Source of the DNA: VRUE01 sp963753585
Lineage (GTDB): Bacteria; Actinomycetota; Thermoleophilia; Solirubrobacterales; 70-9
Assembly (NCBI GenBank): GCA_963753585.1
Contig: CAVWCU010000001.1
Coordinates: 1,674,001-1,738,000 of the forward strand
DNA length: 64,000 bases
Reading direction: 5' to 3'
Shown: piece by piece, positions 45,500 to 53,338 of the stretch
Numbering within the stretch: the first letter of the stretch is position 1
Layout: every line of letters starts with the position of its first letter
Notes under the pieces: model-generated
Database searches by the model: none
What the model saw: the letters and a program-made list of their open reading frames with translations, nothing else
Told to the model about the DNA's origin: nothing
Made by a program: the position numbers and the translations under genes

Positions 45500-46358
45500 G
45501 CTCGAGTTCGTCGGCCGCCTTCTCTCCTGGGGAAGGCCAGGGAATGGCTTCGCCGGCCGCCCAGGCCGGGGGTCTGCCTCCGGGTATCCAGCCGGCGGCC
45601 AGGAAGGCGAAGTAGAGGAACCAGAGCAGGGTGAACTGGATCAGCAGCAGCAGGGCGGCGATGCCGAGCGCCATCCCGAGCGAACCCCAGAAGCGGGTCA
45701 GCAGGCCGGTTCGCATCGCCCAGAGGCAGCTGTAGGCAAGGGCGAAGGCGAGGCCGAGCCGGCCGCCCAGGCTGAGGCCGGTGGCGAGGCCGCGAACGCC
45801 GGCATCGGCAACCGCATTGGTAGCAGCGTCGTCTTCGACCTTTTCGGACGCGCACTCGCCAACGGCGGCGCGGCCGCTGCCGAAGTCTTCGCGGAACTGG
45901 GTCTTGTCGTCGCCGCGGTCCGAAACGCATTCCCGGGTCGCCTCCTTGACGCTGAGGTCGGCGCTCGCCTTGCCGTCAGCGAAGTCCTTGGCCGCCTCGT
46001 TGGTCGCGATGGCGTTGCACAGCGCTCCCCCGGCGAGGAAGAGCGGAGCAGCGACGACGAGGCCGATCAGCTGCGGGCGCACCCGCTCGCTGCGGGCCTG
46101 GGCGGCACGAAACAGGAACACCAGGGCGGGCACGAGGAGGACGAGCCCAACCGCCTGGAGGATGCTGGAAAGGACGATGTCGGAGCGGTGCGCGTCGGCC
46201 GCGCGCAGGATCTCGGCTTCGCCGTCGCCGCTGACCGAGCTGACCACGATCGTGGACACGATCAGCATCGCCAACGCAGCAAAGGTCGCCAGGGCGACGG
46301 GCATCGCCCAGCGCTGCTCGCGCTCCAAGATGGCCTCCCTGCTCGGCTGCACGTCCAA
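45474..46358 (-). CDS. Membrane protein of unknown function
   Basis: 294 residues, about five transmembrane helices. Between helices 3 and 4 is a polar loop of about 85 residues with two Cys (ATRECVSDRGDD and VGECASEK) that probably faces outside and may form a disulfide. The C-terminal tail is acidic. TTG at 46358 or GTG at 46352 is the start. It follows the CBS gene on the same strand by 1 bp. No family was recognised. Confidence 0.6.
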   Translation of the reverse strand: MDVQPSREAILEREQRWAMPVALATFAALAMLIVSTIVVSSVSGDGEAEILRAADAHRSDIVLSSILQAVGLVLLVPALVFLFRAAQARSERVRPQLIGLVVAAPLFLAGGALCNAIATNEAAKDFADGKASADLSVKEATRECVSDRGDDKTQFREDFGSGRAAVGECASEKVEDDAATNAVADAGVRGLATGLSLGGRLGLAFALAYSCLWAMRTGLLTRFWGSLGMALGIAALLLLIQFTLLWFLYFAFLAAGWIPGGRPPAWAAGEAIPWPSPGEKAADELEPKPEDPAE

Positions 46359-46359
46359 C

Positions 46360-46806
46360 TCAGCCGCGCTCGCGGAAGTAGAACTGCGGGAGGGCGCCTT
46401 CGATGACCTCCGCGGTCATCTTCTGCGCGATCTCGAGGTCTCCGGTGCGCACGGCGATGTCGTCGAGCGTGACGATGCCGGCGAGCCTATCCGCATCGAC
46501 GACCGGAAGGCGACGCACCCGGTGACGGACCATCAGCGCAGCCGCCTCGTCGAGCTCCATCGCGGGATCGCCGCAGACCAGCGGCCGAGAGGCATAATCG
46601 CCTACGGGCTCCGCACCGTTCACCCCCTCGGCGAAGACGCGCACGGCCAGGTCGCGGTCGGTGACCATCGCCACCGGAGAGCCGGCGGGGTCGACCAGGA
46701 CCACCGAACCGACCCGATGCTCGCGCATCTGCCGGGCGACCGAGACCGCGCTCGAATCAGGCGAGGCGGTGACGACGCCAGGGGTCATGATCTCGCTCAG
46801 AACCAC
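46360..46806 (-). CDS. CBS-domain pair protein
   Basis: 148 residues holding two CBS domains: SEIMTPGVVTASPDSSAV with VGSVVLVDPAGSPVAMVTDRD, then DEAAALMVRHRVRRLPVVD with LAGIVTLDDIA. Stand-alone CBS pairs bind adenine nucleotides and report energy or redox state. GTG at 46806 has TAGCGT 8 nt upstream and shares this box with the divergent gene. Probably co-transcribed with the downstream membrane protein. Confidence 0.85.
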   Translation of the reverse strand: MVLSEIMTPGVVTASPDSSAVSVARQMREHRVGSVVLVDPAGSPVAMVTDRDLAVRVFAEGVNGAEPVGDYASRPLVCGDPAMELDEAAALMVRHRVRRLPVVDADRLAGIVTLDDIAVRTGDLEIAQKMTAEVIEGALPQFYFRERG

Positions 46807-46813
46807 TGCGCCG

Positions 46814-46820
46814 TACGCTA
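46814..46820. promoter_or_regulatory. Shared bidirectional -10 box TACGCTA
   Basis: Plus strand: TACGCT, 7 nt before ATG 46827. Minus strand: TAGCGT, 8 nt before GTG 46806. The two starts are only 20 bp apart and neither has a ribosome site. Confidence 0.55.
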
Positions 46821-46826
46821 CCGGCC

Positions 46827-47477
46827 ATGAATGCAGGGCGAGCGACTCCGAGCCGGCAGCGACGGACGCCGGTGGTGCCCCTTGAGGCGGGCGCTAGTCC
46901 CGAGAACCCGCCCTGCCCGGCCTGCGGCGAGCCGCTCTTCGGCTGGATCGACGCACGGCCCGGGCTGGCGGGTCCGGTGAGCCGCTGCGAGAGCTGCGGC
47001 CTCGGCGCGGTCGGCGCCGCCGGTGGAGTCGAGGAGGCGCTGAAGGCGCTCGACCGCGTGCGCGACGGAGAGACGATCCGGATCGCCAGCCGGGCGAGCT
47101 TCTCAGCCTGGATCGGCGGCGCCGGCTGGGCCGGGCTGGAGCCCGGCAGTCGCTACCTGTTCACGCCGGAGTCGGTGCGCAGGCTCATCGCCAACCGCGA
47201 CCAGATCGTCTCCCGCGCCCGCTGGACGCCCGGGCCAGGCATCGCGACGATGTGGCAAACGGTCCTCAACGGCTTCACCTTCGGCCGCAACCTAGCCCTA
47301 GCCCGCCTCGGACGTGCCGAAGCAGTCCACGCCGAGCGCCCCTGGCAGCGCCGCCTAGACACCCTGATCACCGTCGTAGTCGCAATCCCCGCCCTGATCG
47401 CCGCCATACCACTGGAGCTAACGGCCGCAGCAACGAGGCGCGGCAGCACGAACGCGCTGCACCTGGAACTGCTCTAG
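46827..47477 (+). CDS. Zinc-ribbon protein with C-terminal membrane helix, unknown
   Basis: 216 residues. CPACGEPLFGW and CESCGLGAVG form a four-Cys zinc ribbon near residues 30-60. A hydrophobic segment (LITVVVAIPALIAAIPLEL) near the C-terminus suggests membrane anchoring, with the ribbon in the cytoplasm. The middle part has TPESVRRLIANRDQI. No family could be named. Leaderless-type start. Confidence 0.55.
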   Translation: MNAGRATPSRQRRTPVVPLEAGASPENPPCPACGEPLFGWIDARPGLAGPVSRCESCGLGAVGAAGGVEEALKALDRVRDGETIRIASRASFSAWIGGAGWAGLEPGSRYLFTPESVRRLIANRDQIVSRARWTPGPGIATMWQTVLNGFTFGRNLALARLGRAEAVHAERPWQRRLDTLITVVVAIPALIAAIPLELTAAATRRGSTNALHLELL

Positions 47478-47478
47478 G

Positions 47479-47572
47479 CCGGGGGAGGGTGACCCTCGAG
47501 CGGGCGGATACTCAAATTGCCGGTCTCATTAGACCGGCAATTGTCCGAGCGAGGGTCACCTCTCCCCCGGCT
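47479..47572. repeat. Palindromic element (ACTCAA type) between convergent genes
   Basis: Outer arms GCCGGGGGAGGGTGACCCTCG and its near-exact complement (one extra base) enclose CGGA/TCCG, then ACTCAA (47511-47516) and a perfect 12-bp inner stem AATTGCCGGTCT/AGACCGGCAATT. It starts 1 bp after the zinc-ribbon gene stop and ends at the 3' end of the next minus-strand gene, so it could also end both transcripts. Confidence 0.78.
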
Positions 47573-47573
47573 C

Positions 47574-47843
47574 TTAAGAGAGTCCCTCCCGGGCCTCGCG
47601 AACCAGCGTCACGGACTCGGGGAAAAGGACGCGGATCGCATCGCGGACCTGCATCGCCTGCTCGTCGGGGCCGCCGGTGAGCTCCAGCCTCCCGATCGAG
47701 GCGACCGTCATCTCGACCGCGAGCTTGATCGCGTTGTCGGCCCAGGCGACGCGCTGGGAGGACTGCATCTGCTCGGAGAGCTCCTCCATGCGGGCGCGAA
47801 ACTCGTCCGGGTCGCCGAAAAGATTGAAGGGGCTGCCCTCCAC
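47574..47843 (-). CDS. Small conserved-looking protein, unknown
   Basis: 89 residues from GTG at 47843. Helical N-terminus (DPDEFRARMEELSEQMQ) followed by VEMTVASIGRLELTGGPDE. No family was recognised; the codon use is genome-like and the frame is clean. It ends 2 bp from the palindromic element. Confidence 0.5.
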   Translation of the reverse strand: MEGSPFNLFGDPDEFRARMEELSEQMQSSQRVAWADNAIKLAVEMTVASIGRLELTGGPDEQAMQVRDAIRVLFPESVTLVREAREGLS

Positions 47844-47920
47844 CCGTCACATGAAAGCAGAGACCCAGAGGCGGCACGGTCCCGTGACGTTGTGCGCGCC
47901 ACGCGCGCGCACGCCCGCCC

Positions 47921-47926
47921 TAGCGT
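47921..47926 (+). promoter_or_regulatory. -10-like TAGCGT, 7 nt before ATG
   Basis: Leaderless-type promoter for the gene at 47934. Confidence 0.45.
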
Positions 47927-47933
47927 CAGCGCC

Positions 47934-48593
47934 ATGCACGGCGGGCGGGAAGCGGAGAGAGGATCGGCGAGCGTCGAGCAGGCCGGCCTGGTGGCGCTCG
48001 TCGCGCTCCTCCTGCTCGTCGCTATCGCTGCCGTCGCCGCGAGCGGCGAGGTCGACGCCGGCCGTGAGCTCGCCGGCACGATAGGGAGGCGAATCGCCTG
48101 CGGTCCCCGCCTCCCCGACGCCTGCCGCCACCACCCGCTCGTCACCGCCTACGGCTGGCCGCTGGCGCGGCTGGCCCGTGCCCTGGCGCCCGCACCCGAA
48201 GCCAGGACGTCTCCCTCGGGCCTGCCACTGGTCCCGGTCGACTTTCGCCGCTGCCGGCGAGAGAGCTGCGCCGTCGCCGCAGGTCCGCACCTGACCGCCT
48301 CCGGGCGCCGCACCACCGCCTTCACCGAGATCGTCGACCGCCGGCACACGCTCGGCTGGGTGGAGCTGACCTACTGGCACTACCGCCCCGGTCTCGGCTG
48401 GGAAAGCGTCGTCCGCCGCGCCGGCCAGGCGCAGGTCGACGCCGCCGCAGGGGTCCAGGTCCTCCTCCAGGACGACCCGGCCCTGGTCCCGTTGGAGACC
48501 CTGCCTGGGCGCAACCACTACGCCTTTCCGGACGGCGAAAGGCCTCCCTGGCAGTGGCGGGTCCATAGCCTCTACCCCGGCTGGTCGAGCTGA
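47934..48593 (+). CDS. TadE/pilin-like N-terminal helix protein, unknown
   Basis: 219 residues. The N-terminus RGSASVEQAGLVALVALLL resembles the class III pilin/TadE-like opening: a short basic leader, a Glu five residues into the mature part and a long hydrophobic helix. The rest is outside and has paired Cys (IACGPRLPDACRHH, RRCRRESCAV). No other tad genes are in the window. Assembly as a minor pseudopilin is a guess. Confidence 0.5.
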   Translation: MHGGREAERGSASVEQAGLVALVALLLLVAIAAVAASGEVDAGRELAGTIGRRIACGPRLPDACRHHPLVTAYGWPLARLARALAPAPEARTSPSGLPLVPVDFRRCRRESCAVAAGPHLTASGRRTTAFTEIVDRRHTLGWVELTYWHYRPGLGWESVVRRAGQAQVDAAAGVQVLLQDDPALVPLETLPGRNHYAFPDGERPPWQWRVHSLYPGWSS

Positions 48594-48619
48594 TTGCAAT
48601 GTGGCCCTTTGACGCTAGA

Positions 48620-48631
48620 ATGTGGCCACAT
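48620..48631. promoter_or_regulatory. Operator-like palindrome ATGTGGCCACAT over the antitoxin start
   Basis: A perfect 12-bp palindrome covers the region just upstream of and into the antitoxin ATG (48630). A half site ATGTGGCC lies about two helical turns upstream (48599-48606). TAGAAT at 48616-48621 is a -10 box 8 nt before the start. Binding of the antitoxin here would block transcription, the usual autoregulation of Phd-type modules. Confidence 0.6.
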
Positions 48632-48899
48632 GGGCAAAACGGTCGGCATAAGAGAGCTGAAGAACAACGCCAGCCGGATCATCGAGCAAGTCGAGGCCGG
48701 CGAGACGATCACGATCACTCGCCGCGGAAAGCCGGTGGCGACAATGGTGTCGACAGACGTGCCTCCGGGCCTCGCCGCCCTGATCGCCGACGGGACGGTG
48801 AGACCGCCGCAAAGCCGCACCCGGTTTGTCCCGAAACCAGTCAAGCTGCGTGGACCAGGGCCGACAGCCTCCGAGTACGTCTCCGAAGGCCGTCGCTGA
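48630..48899 (+). CDS. Type II antitoxin, Phd/YefM family
   Basis: 89 residues. KTVGIRELKNNASRIIEQV and GETITITRRGKPVATMV are the Phd/YefM DNA-binding fold; the C-terminal tail (from about residue 50) would wrap around the toxin. ATG at 48630 is chosen over an upstream in-frame start because it begins the family fold and lies over the operator. Its stop overlaps the toxin start. Confidence 0.85.
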   Translation: MGKTVGIRELKNNASRIIEQVEAGETITITRRGKPVATMVSTDVPPGLAALIADGTVRPPQSRTRFVPKPVKLRGPGPTASEYVSEGRR

Positions 48900-49321
48900 G
48901 CCTCTATCTGGATACAAGCGCTCTGGTCAAGCTACTCGTCGACGAGCCGGGCAGTGACATCGCCCATGCTTCTCACGTCGAAGCAAGCTTTGTCTCGACC
49001 AGCGCCATCACTCACGTCGAGGCCAGCGCCGCCTTGACGAGGATGCGGAAAGGTACGCGCCTATCCGGTCCGGAATTCGAAACGGCCCTTCAGAAGCTCG
49101 AGGAGCTGTGGAACCCGCTCTACATCCATGCGGTCACCGACAGGCTCATCCACGACGCCTCCGCGGCCGCGAAAGAGCACGCTTTGCGGGCGTACGACGC
49201 CCTTCACCTCGCCAGCCTCACGGCTTTCGCGGGGAGATCGCTGACGCTGGCCTGCTGGGACCTCGAGTTGCGAAGTGCAGCGCGAGAGCGTGGCGTCGCC
49301 CTCCTTCCCGCAGAGCTCTGA
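48896..49321 (+). CDS. Type II toxin, PIN-domain ribonuclease (VapC-like)
   Basis: 141 residues. The acidic PIN residues are present: Asp in LYLDTSALVKLLVDE, Glu in THVEASAALTRM, Asp in RAYDALHLASL and Asp in ACWDLELRS. No ATG, GTG or TTG lies in frame near the start of the fold; CTG at 48896 overlaps the antitoxin TGA (CTGA) and would give MSLYLDTSAL, so a coupled CTG start is proposed. It would cleave RNA when not bound by the antitoxin. Confidence 0.82.
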   Translation: MSLYLDTSALVKLLVDEPGSDIAHASHVEASFVSTSAITHVEASAALTRMRKGTRLSGPEFETALQKLEELWNPLYIHAVTDRLIHDASAAAKEHALRAYDALHLASLTAFAGRSLTLACWDLELRSAARERGVALLPAEL

Positions 49322-49330
49322 CGGACGCGC

Positions 49331-50326
49331 CTACGGCACAGCCGTCGATGGCGCCGCCTCCTCCTCCCGCTCGGCATCGTCCTGGGCCTGCTGGATCAAC
49401 CCCCGCCAGTCCGTGGTCCTGAACACCAGCAGGATCGCGGCGAAGCCGAGCACGACCGACCAAGCCGCCATCGCGATCTGGGTGCCGACCGAGTAGGAGA
49501 GGACGGCTGCGCGGGAGGGTCCGTGCAGCGTGGCCACAAGCAACGCCTGCTGGGCGCCGGCACCGCCGGGTGTGAAGGGGACGACGTTGGCGATCGCCTG
49601 CACGCTCATCACCAGCATCACGTTGCCGACCGTGCCGCCGATGTTGAACGCCTCGAGGAAGAACCAGAAGGCGGCGAAGCGACAGAGCCAGCCGAGGCCC
49701 TGCCAGGCAGCGACCTCGCGCAGGTAGCGGCGCGGCTGGCGCAGGATCGCGAGCCCCTGTTTGACCCGGTCCCAGAAGCGCCGCACGCGGTGGGCGAGAA
49801 AGTAGATGCCGATCGCGATCGCCGCCAGCAGCACGCCGGTGACGATCAGGAACGTCTTCGGGTGGTCCGCCCAGAAGGAGATCTCGAAGGCGGGCAGGTT
49901 CGGGATCCGGGGCAGCGGCGGCAAGAGGCCCTGGGAGATCGCGTAGAAGAGGACCAGCACCCCAACCGTGGTGTCGAAGACGGTCTGGACGAGGAAGGAG
50001 GAGGTGACCGCGGGATAGGAGGAATGCGGAATCTGGCGCTTGACCAGGAAGACTTTGGTGACGTCACCGGCGTGGGCGGGGACGATCGCGTTGATCCCCG
50101 CTCCGGCGAGATAGGCGGCGCTCAGGTGCGTGAAGGAGATCCGCTCGCCCGGGTAGGCGGCGCGCAGAACGTTTCGCCATGCCCAGGCGCGGCAGAGCTG
50201 CATCGCCAGCAGGAAGCCGAGCGCGATCGCGAACGGGGCCCAGTCGATCTCCGAGAGATGGCGGAAGAACGCCGAGGCGGCGTTGAAGAAGGAGTTGAAG
50301 CTGGATGCGAGATCGGCGTAGGGCAC
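49331..50326 (-). CDS. Lysylphosphatidylglycerol synthase-type transmembrane/flippase family protein
   Basis: 331 residues with about eight transmembrane helices. AAYLAGAGINAIVPAHAGDV and VQAIANVVPFTPGGAGAQQALL are the two conserved loops of the UPF0104/LPG synthase TM family, which moves lipids or glycolipids across the membrane. The GTG at 50326 shares a promoter box with the divergent sulfotransferase. C-terminal tail is acidic. Confidence 0.85.
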   Translation of the reverse strand: MPYADLASSFNSFFNAASAFFRHLSEIDWAPFAIALGFLLAMQLCRAWAWRNVLRAAYPGERISFTHLSAAYLAGAGINAIVPAHAGDVTKVFLVKRQIPHSSYPAVTSSFLVQTVFDTTVGVLVLFYAISQGLLPPLPRIPNLPAFEISFWADHPKTFLIVTGVLLAAIAIGIYFLAHRVRRFWDRVKQGLAILRQPRRYLREVAAWQGLGWLCRFAAFWFFLEAFNIGGTVGNVMLVMSVQAIANVVPFTPGGAGAQQALLVATLHGPSRAAVLSYSVGTQIAMAAWSVVLGFAAILLVFRTTDWRGLIQQAQDDAEREEEAAPSTAVP

Positions 50327-50332
50327 CGCAGC

Positions 50333-50339
50333 TACACTA
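50333..50339. promoter_or_regulatory. Shared bidirectional -10 box TACACTA
   Basis: Plus strand TACACT is 9 nt before GTG 50348; minus strand TAGTGT is 7 nt before GTG 50326. Only 21 bp lie between the two start codons. Confidence 0.55.
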
Positions 50340-50347
50340 GCCCGCTC

Positions 50348-51337
50348 GTGTCAGAGATCGATCAGCAGATCCCGGCGAAGCAGGCTCCCCGCGACCCCGC
50401 CGACGAGGCGATGTGCGCGCGAGCGCGCGAGCGCTACACGGCCGACCGCAAGAGCCGCTTCCGCCGCCGGCGCAAGCGCCATGCCGAGCTGCCAAACCTG
50501 ATCATCATCGGCGGGCTGAAGTGCGGCACGACCAGCATCCACCACTACCTCGGCCTGCACCCCGAAATCCAGATGTCCAAGCCGAAGGAGCTCAACTTCT
50601 TCGCCCGGGAGCTGAACTGGGACCTCGGCCTCGACTGGTACGCAAGCCGCTTCGACAACCGCTTCAAGGTGCGCGGCGAGTCCTCCCCGCACTACACGAA
50701 CCTGCCCCGCTTCGAGGGCGTCCCGGCGCGGATCAGGGAGCACTGCCCCGACGCGCGCCTGCTCTACATGGTGCGCGACCCGATCAAGCGCATCCTCTCC
50801 CACTGGGTGCACGCGACCGGCGCCGGCTATGAGACCGGTGAGTTGGTCGAGGTCCTCTCCGACCCCGACTCCTCCTACATGAACCGCTCCAAGTACTGGA
50901 TGCAGCTGCAGCCCTACCTGGAGCTCTTCGACCGTGAGCAGATCGAGATCATCGCCCAGGAGGAGCTGCAATCCGAACGCGAGGAGACGATGCGCAAGGC
51001 CTTCGCCTTCGCCGGCGTCGAGGCGAGCTTCACCTCCGAGCAGTTCGACCGCGAGTGGGAGAAGTCAAGCGCCAAGCAGGGCGACAAATACCAGTTCATG
51101 GAGAAGCTGATCAAGCTGCCCGGCTTTCGCTCCTTCGACCGCAACTTCGACCGCCTGCCGGAGTCGATGCGCTGGATCGTCGAGAAGGTCGTCCACGACC
51201 CCGAGAAGCCCCCCGCTCCGAAGCCGACGCCCCCCGACGACCTCTTCGAGACGATTCGCGGCCGCTTCGGCGCCGACGTCGCCGAGCTGCAGCGCTTCGC
51301 CGGCCGCGAGTTCGCCGGCTGGCACGACTACTCCTGA
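50348..51337 (+). CDS. PAPS-dependent sulfotransferase
   Basis: 329 residues. The 5'-phosphosulfate loop is IIIGGLKCGTTSIHHYLGLH and the 3'-phosphate loop is YMVRDPIKRILSHWVH, both in the expected order and spacing, with KPKELNFFA between them. It would transfer sulfate to a sugar or lipid. GTG at 50348 is chosen because the upstream frame is a shadow of the divergent gene. Pairing with a flippase-family gene hints at sulfated surface lipids (inference). Confidence 0.87.
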   Translation: MSEIDQQIPAKQAPRDPADEAMCARARERYTADRKSRFRRRRKRHAELPNLIIIGGLKCGTTSIHHYLGLHPEIQMSKPKELNFFARELNWDLGLDWYASRFDNRFKVRGESSPHYTNLPRFEGVPARIREHCPDARLLYMVRDPIKRILSHWVHATGAGYETGELVEVLSDPDSSYMNRSKYWMQLQPYLELFDREQIEIIAQEELQSEREETMRKAFAFAGVEASFTSEQFDREWEKSSAKQGDKYQFMEKLIKLPGFRSFDRNFDRLPESMRWIVEKVVHDPEKPPAPKPTPPDDLFETIRGRFGADVAELQRFAGREFAGWHDYS

Positions 51338-51359
51338 CCACCACTAGGCTCCGGGGGCG

Positions 51360-51935
51360 ATGCGGCGCCTGATCCCGGACCCCGGCGAGACCTCGGTCGA
51401 GCAGCAGCTCGACTCCTACAGGCCCCGGGAGCTGCCCCACCCGGAGGGGCGGCCGTTCGTGGCGATGAACTTCGCCGCGACCGTCGACGGCCGAGCCTCA
51501 ATCGGCGGCGTCTCGGGCCCAATCGGCTCGGATACCGACACCGCGATGCTGGCCGGGCTGCGCACCCGCTTCGACGCGGTGATGATCGGCGCCGGGACGA
51601 TGCGCGCCGAGCGCTACAGCGGCCTCGAGAAACGGCTGGTCGTAGTCGAGAGCGGGCCTGACGGCCGCGTGGACCTGGCGGCGCTGTTGCGCTCGCTGCG
51701 GGAGGAAGGGGTCCGGGCGCTGCTCTGCGAGGGGGGCCCGACGCTTCACGGCACCCTGCAGGCGGCAGGGCTGGTCGACGAGCTGTTCCTGACCATCGCG
51801 CCCAAGCTGGTTGGGGGCGAGGCTCCCCGCATCATCGAGGGGGGCGCTCTACCTGAAACGACCGGGCTGGAGTTGTCCTGGCTGCTCGAGCACGAGGGTG
51901 AGCTCTTCGCCCGCTACCGGGCCCTGGCGCGTTAG
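51360..51935 (+). CDS. RibD C-terminal/dihydrofolate reductase-like reductase
   Basis: 191 residues. FVAMNFAATVDGRASIGG, DAVMIGAGTMRAERY, VRALLCEGGPTLHGTL and VDELFLTIAPKLVGG are the four signatures of the RibD C-terminal reductase fold that uses NADPH on pyrimidine intermediates of riboflavin synthesis. The deaminase half and other rib genes are absent nearby, so it may act on another pyrimidine. TAGGCT lies 9 nt before the ATG. Confidence 0.84.
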   Translation: MRRLIPDPGETSVEQQLDSYRPRELPHPEGRPFVAMNFAATVDGRASIGGVSGPIGSDTDTAMLAGLRTRFDAVMIGAGTMRAERYSGLEKRLVVVESGPDGRVDLAALLRSLREEGVRALLCEGGPTLHGTLQAAGLVDELFLTIAPKLVGGEAPRIIEGGALPETTGLELSWLLEHEGELFARYRALAR

Positions 51936-51963
51936 TCGCAATATGTCCGAGTAACGCGCCAGG
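51923..51963. terminator. 12-bp hairpin over the end of the reductase gene
   Basis: CCTGGCGCGTTA and TAACGCGCCAGG are exact complements around 17 nt. The left arm includes the stop codon. Likely ends the reductase transcript. Confidence 0.6.
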
Positions 51964-52019
51964 CACGAGCTGCCGCTAGCGTTCCCGCCACCCCCAGCCC
52001 CGAGGAGAGGACCCAGTCG

Positions 52020-53282
52020 ATGGACTTCACGCCGAGCCCCCAGGTCGAGACGCTGCGCGAGCGCATCCTCGACTTCATGGACGAGCACATCTACCCGCAG
52101 GAGCGGGAGATCATGGAGGCGCTCGACGCCGAGGTGAAACCGGGGATCCCCTACCCGAAGATCCTGGTCGAGATCCGCGAGCGGGCGAAGGGGGAGGGGC
52201 TCTGGAATCTCTTCATGCCCGACGAGCGCTTCGGCCCCGGGCTGACGAACTGGGAGTACGGGCTGCTCTGCGAGGAGATGGGGCGCAGCCCCGCGGCGGC
52301 GCCGATGGCCTTCAACTGCTCCGCCCCGGACACCGGCAACATGGAGATCCTCGCCGAGCACGGCACCGACGAGCAGAAGGAGCGCTGGCTGGAGCCGCTG
52401 CTGGAGGGGCAGATCCGCTCCTGCTTCTCGATGACCGAGCCCGAGGTCTCCGGCTCGGACCCGACGCTGCTGCAGGCGCGCGCCGTGCTCGACGGCGACG
52501 AGTGGGTGATCGACGGCCACAAGTGGTTCACCTCGGGCGCCGTCGGCGCCGACCTGGCGATCGCGATGGTCGTCACCGACCCCGAGGCCAACCCCTACGC
52601 CCGTGCCTCGATGATCTGCGTGCCGACCGACGCGCCCGGCTTCAACCTCGTTCGCCCGATCTCGGTGATGGGCCATGCCGCCGGGCCCGGCCACTGCGAG
52701 ATCCGCTACGAAGAATGCCGCGTCCCCGCTGCCAACCTGCTGGGCGGCCAGGGCATGGGCTTCGTCGTTGCCCAGGACCGCCTCGGCCCCGGCCGCATCC
52801 ACCACTGCATGCGGGCGATCGGGACGGCGGAGCGGGCGCTGGAGATGATGTGCAACCGCGCCAACGAACGCCAGGCCTTCGGCGGCCCGCTGGCCGAGAA
52901 GCAGTTCGTCCAGGAGGCGATCGCCGCCTCGCGGATGGAGATCGACCAGGCCCGCCTGCTCACCCTCTACGCCGCCTGGAAGATGGACACCGAGGGCAAG
53001 CGAGCCGCTCGCCAGTCGATCTCGGCGATCAAGATCGTCGCCGCTAACATCGTCATGAACGTCCTCGACCGCGCGATCCAAGTCCACGGCTCCCTGGGGA
53101 TGACCGACGACACCCCCCTCGCCGCGCTCTGGCGCTTCAGCCGCATGCTGCGCCTGGCCGACGGCCCCGACGAGGTCCACAAGATGGTCCTCGCCCGCCG
53201 CGAGCTGAACCGCTGGGGAAAGCGCGCCGAAGCCGCGGCCGCGGGGGAACTGGACCCGAAGCACGCCCGCCGGGCGATCTGA
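52020..53282 (+). CDS. Acyl-CoA dehydrogenase (ACAD11-like)
   Basis: 420 residues. FSMTEPEVSGSDPT and KWFTSGAVGADLAIAM are FAD and substrate motifs; QAFGGPLAEKQFVQE and QVHGSLGMTDDTPLAALWR close the active site, and the terminal YAAWK-to-LARRELN segment is standard. It oxidises acyl-CoA to enoyl-CoA with ETF as acceptor. ATG at 52020 has GAGGAGAGG upstream. An APH-type kinase lies 1.6 kb downstream, a combination found fused in animal ACAD10/11. Confidence 0.9.
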   Translation: MDFTPSPQVETLRERILDFMDEHIYPQEREIMEALDAEVKPGIPYPKILVEIRERAKGEGLWNLFMPDERFGPGLTNWEYGLLCEEMGRSPAAAPMAFNCSAPDTGNMEILAEHGTDEQKERWLEPLLEGQIRSCFSMTEPEVSGSDPTLLQARAVLDGDEWVIDGHKWFTSGAVGADLAIAMVVTDPEANPYARASMICVPTDAPGFNLVRPISVMGHAAGPGHCEIRYEECRVPAANLLGGQGMGFVVAQDRLGPGRIHHCMRAIGTAERALEMMCNRANERQAFGGPLAEKQFVQEAIAASRMEIDQARLLTLYAAWKMDTEGKRAARQSISAIKIVAANIVMNVLDRAIQVHGSLGMTDDTPLAALWRFSRMLRLADGPDEVHKMVLARRELNRWGKRAEAAAAGELDPKHARRAI

Positions 53283-53286
53283 GAAC

Positions 53287-53319
53287 GAGAGAGGGCCGGG
53301 CGAAGCCCGGCCCTCTCTC
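53287..53319. terminator. 15-bp perfect terminator hairpin between convergent genes
   Basis: GAGAGAGGGCCGGGC and GCCCGGCCCTCTCTC pair perfectly around GAA. It lies 4 bp after the acyl-CoA dehydrogenase stop and 19 bp from the stop of the convergent gene, so it can serve both. Confidence 0.8.
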
Positions 53320-53338
53320 TCAGCGATTCACCCTCTAA

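Noticed and set aside
47934..48593. Part of a tad pilus operon
   Set aside because: Only the N-terminal helix is pilin-like; none of the tad ATPase, prepilin peptidase or platform genes lie nearby.
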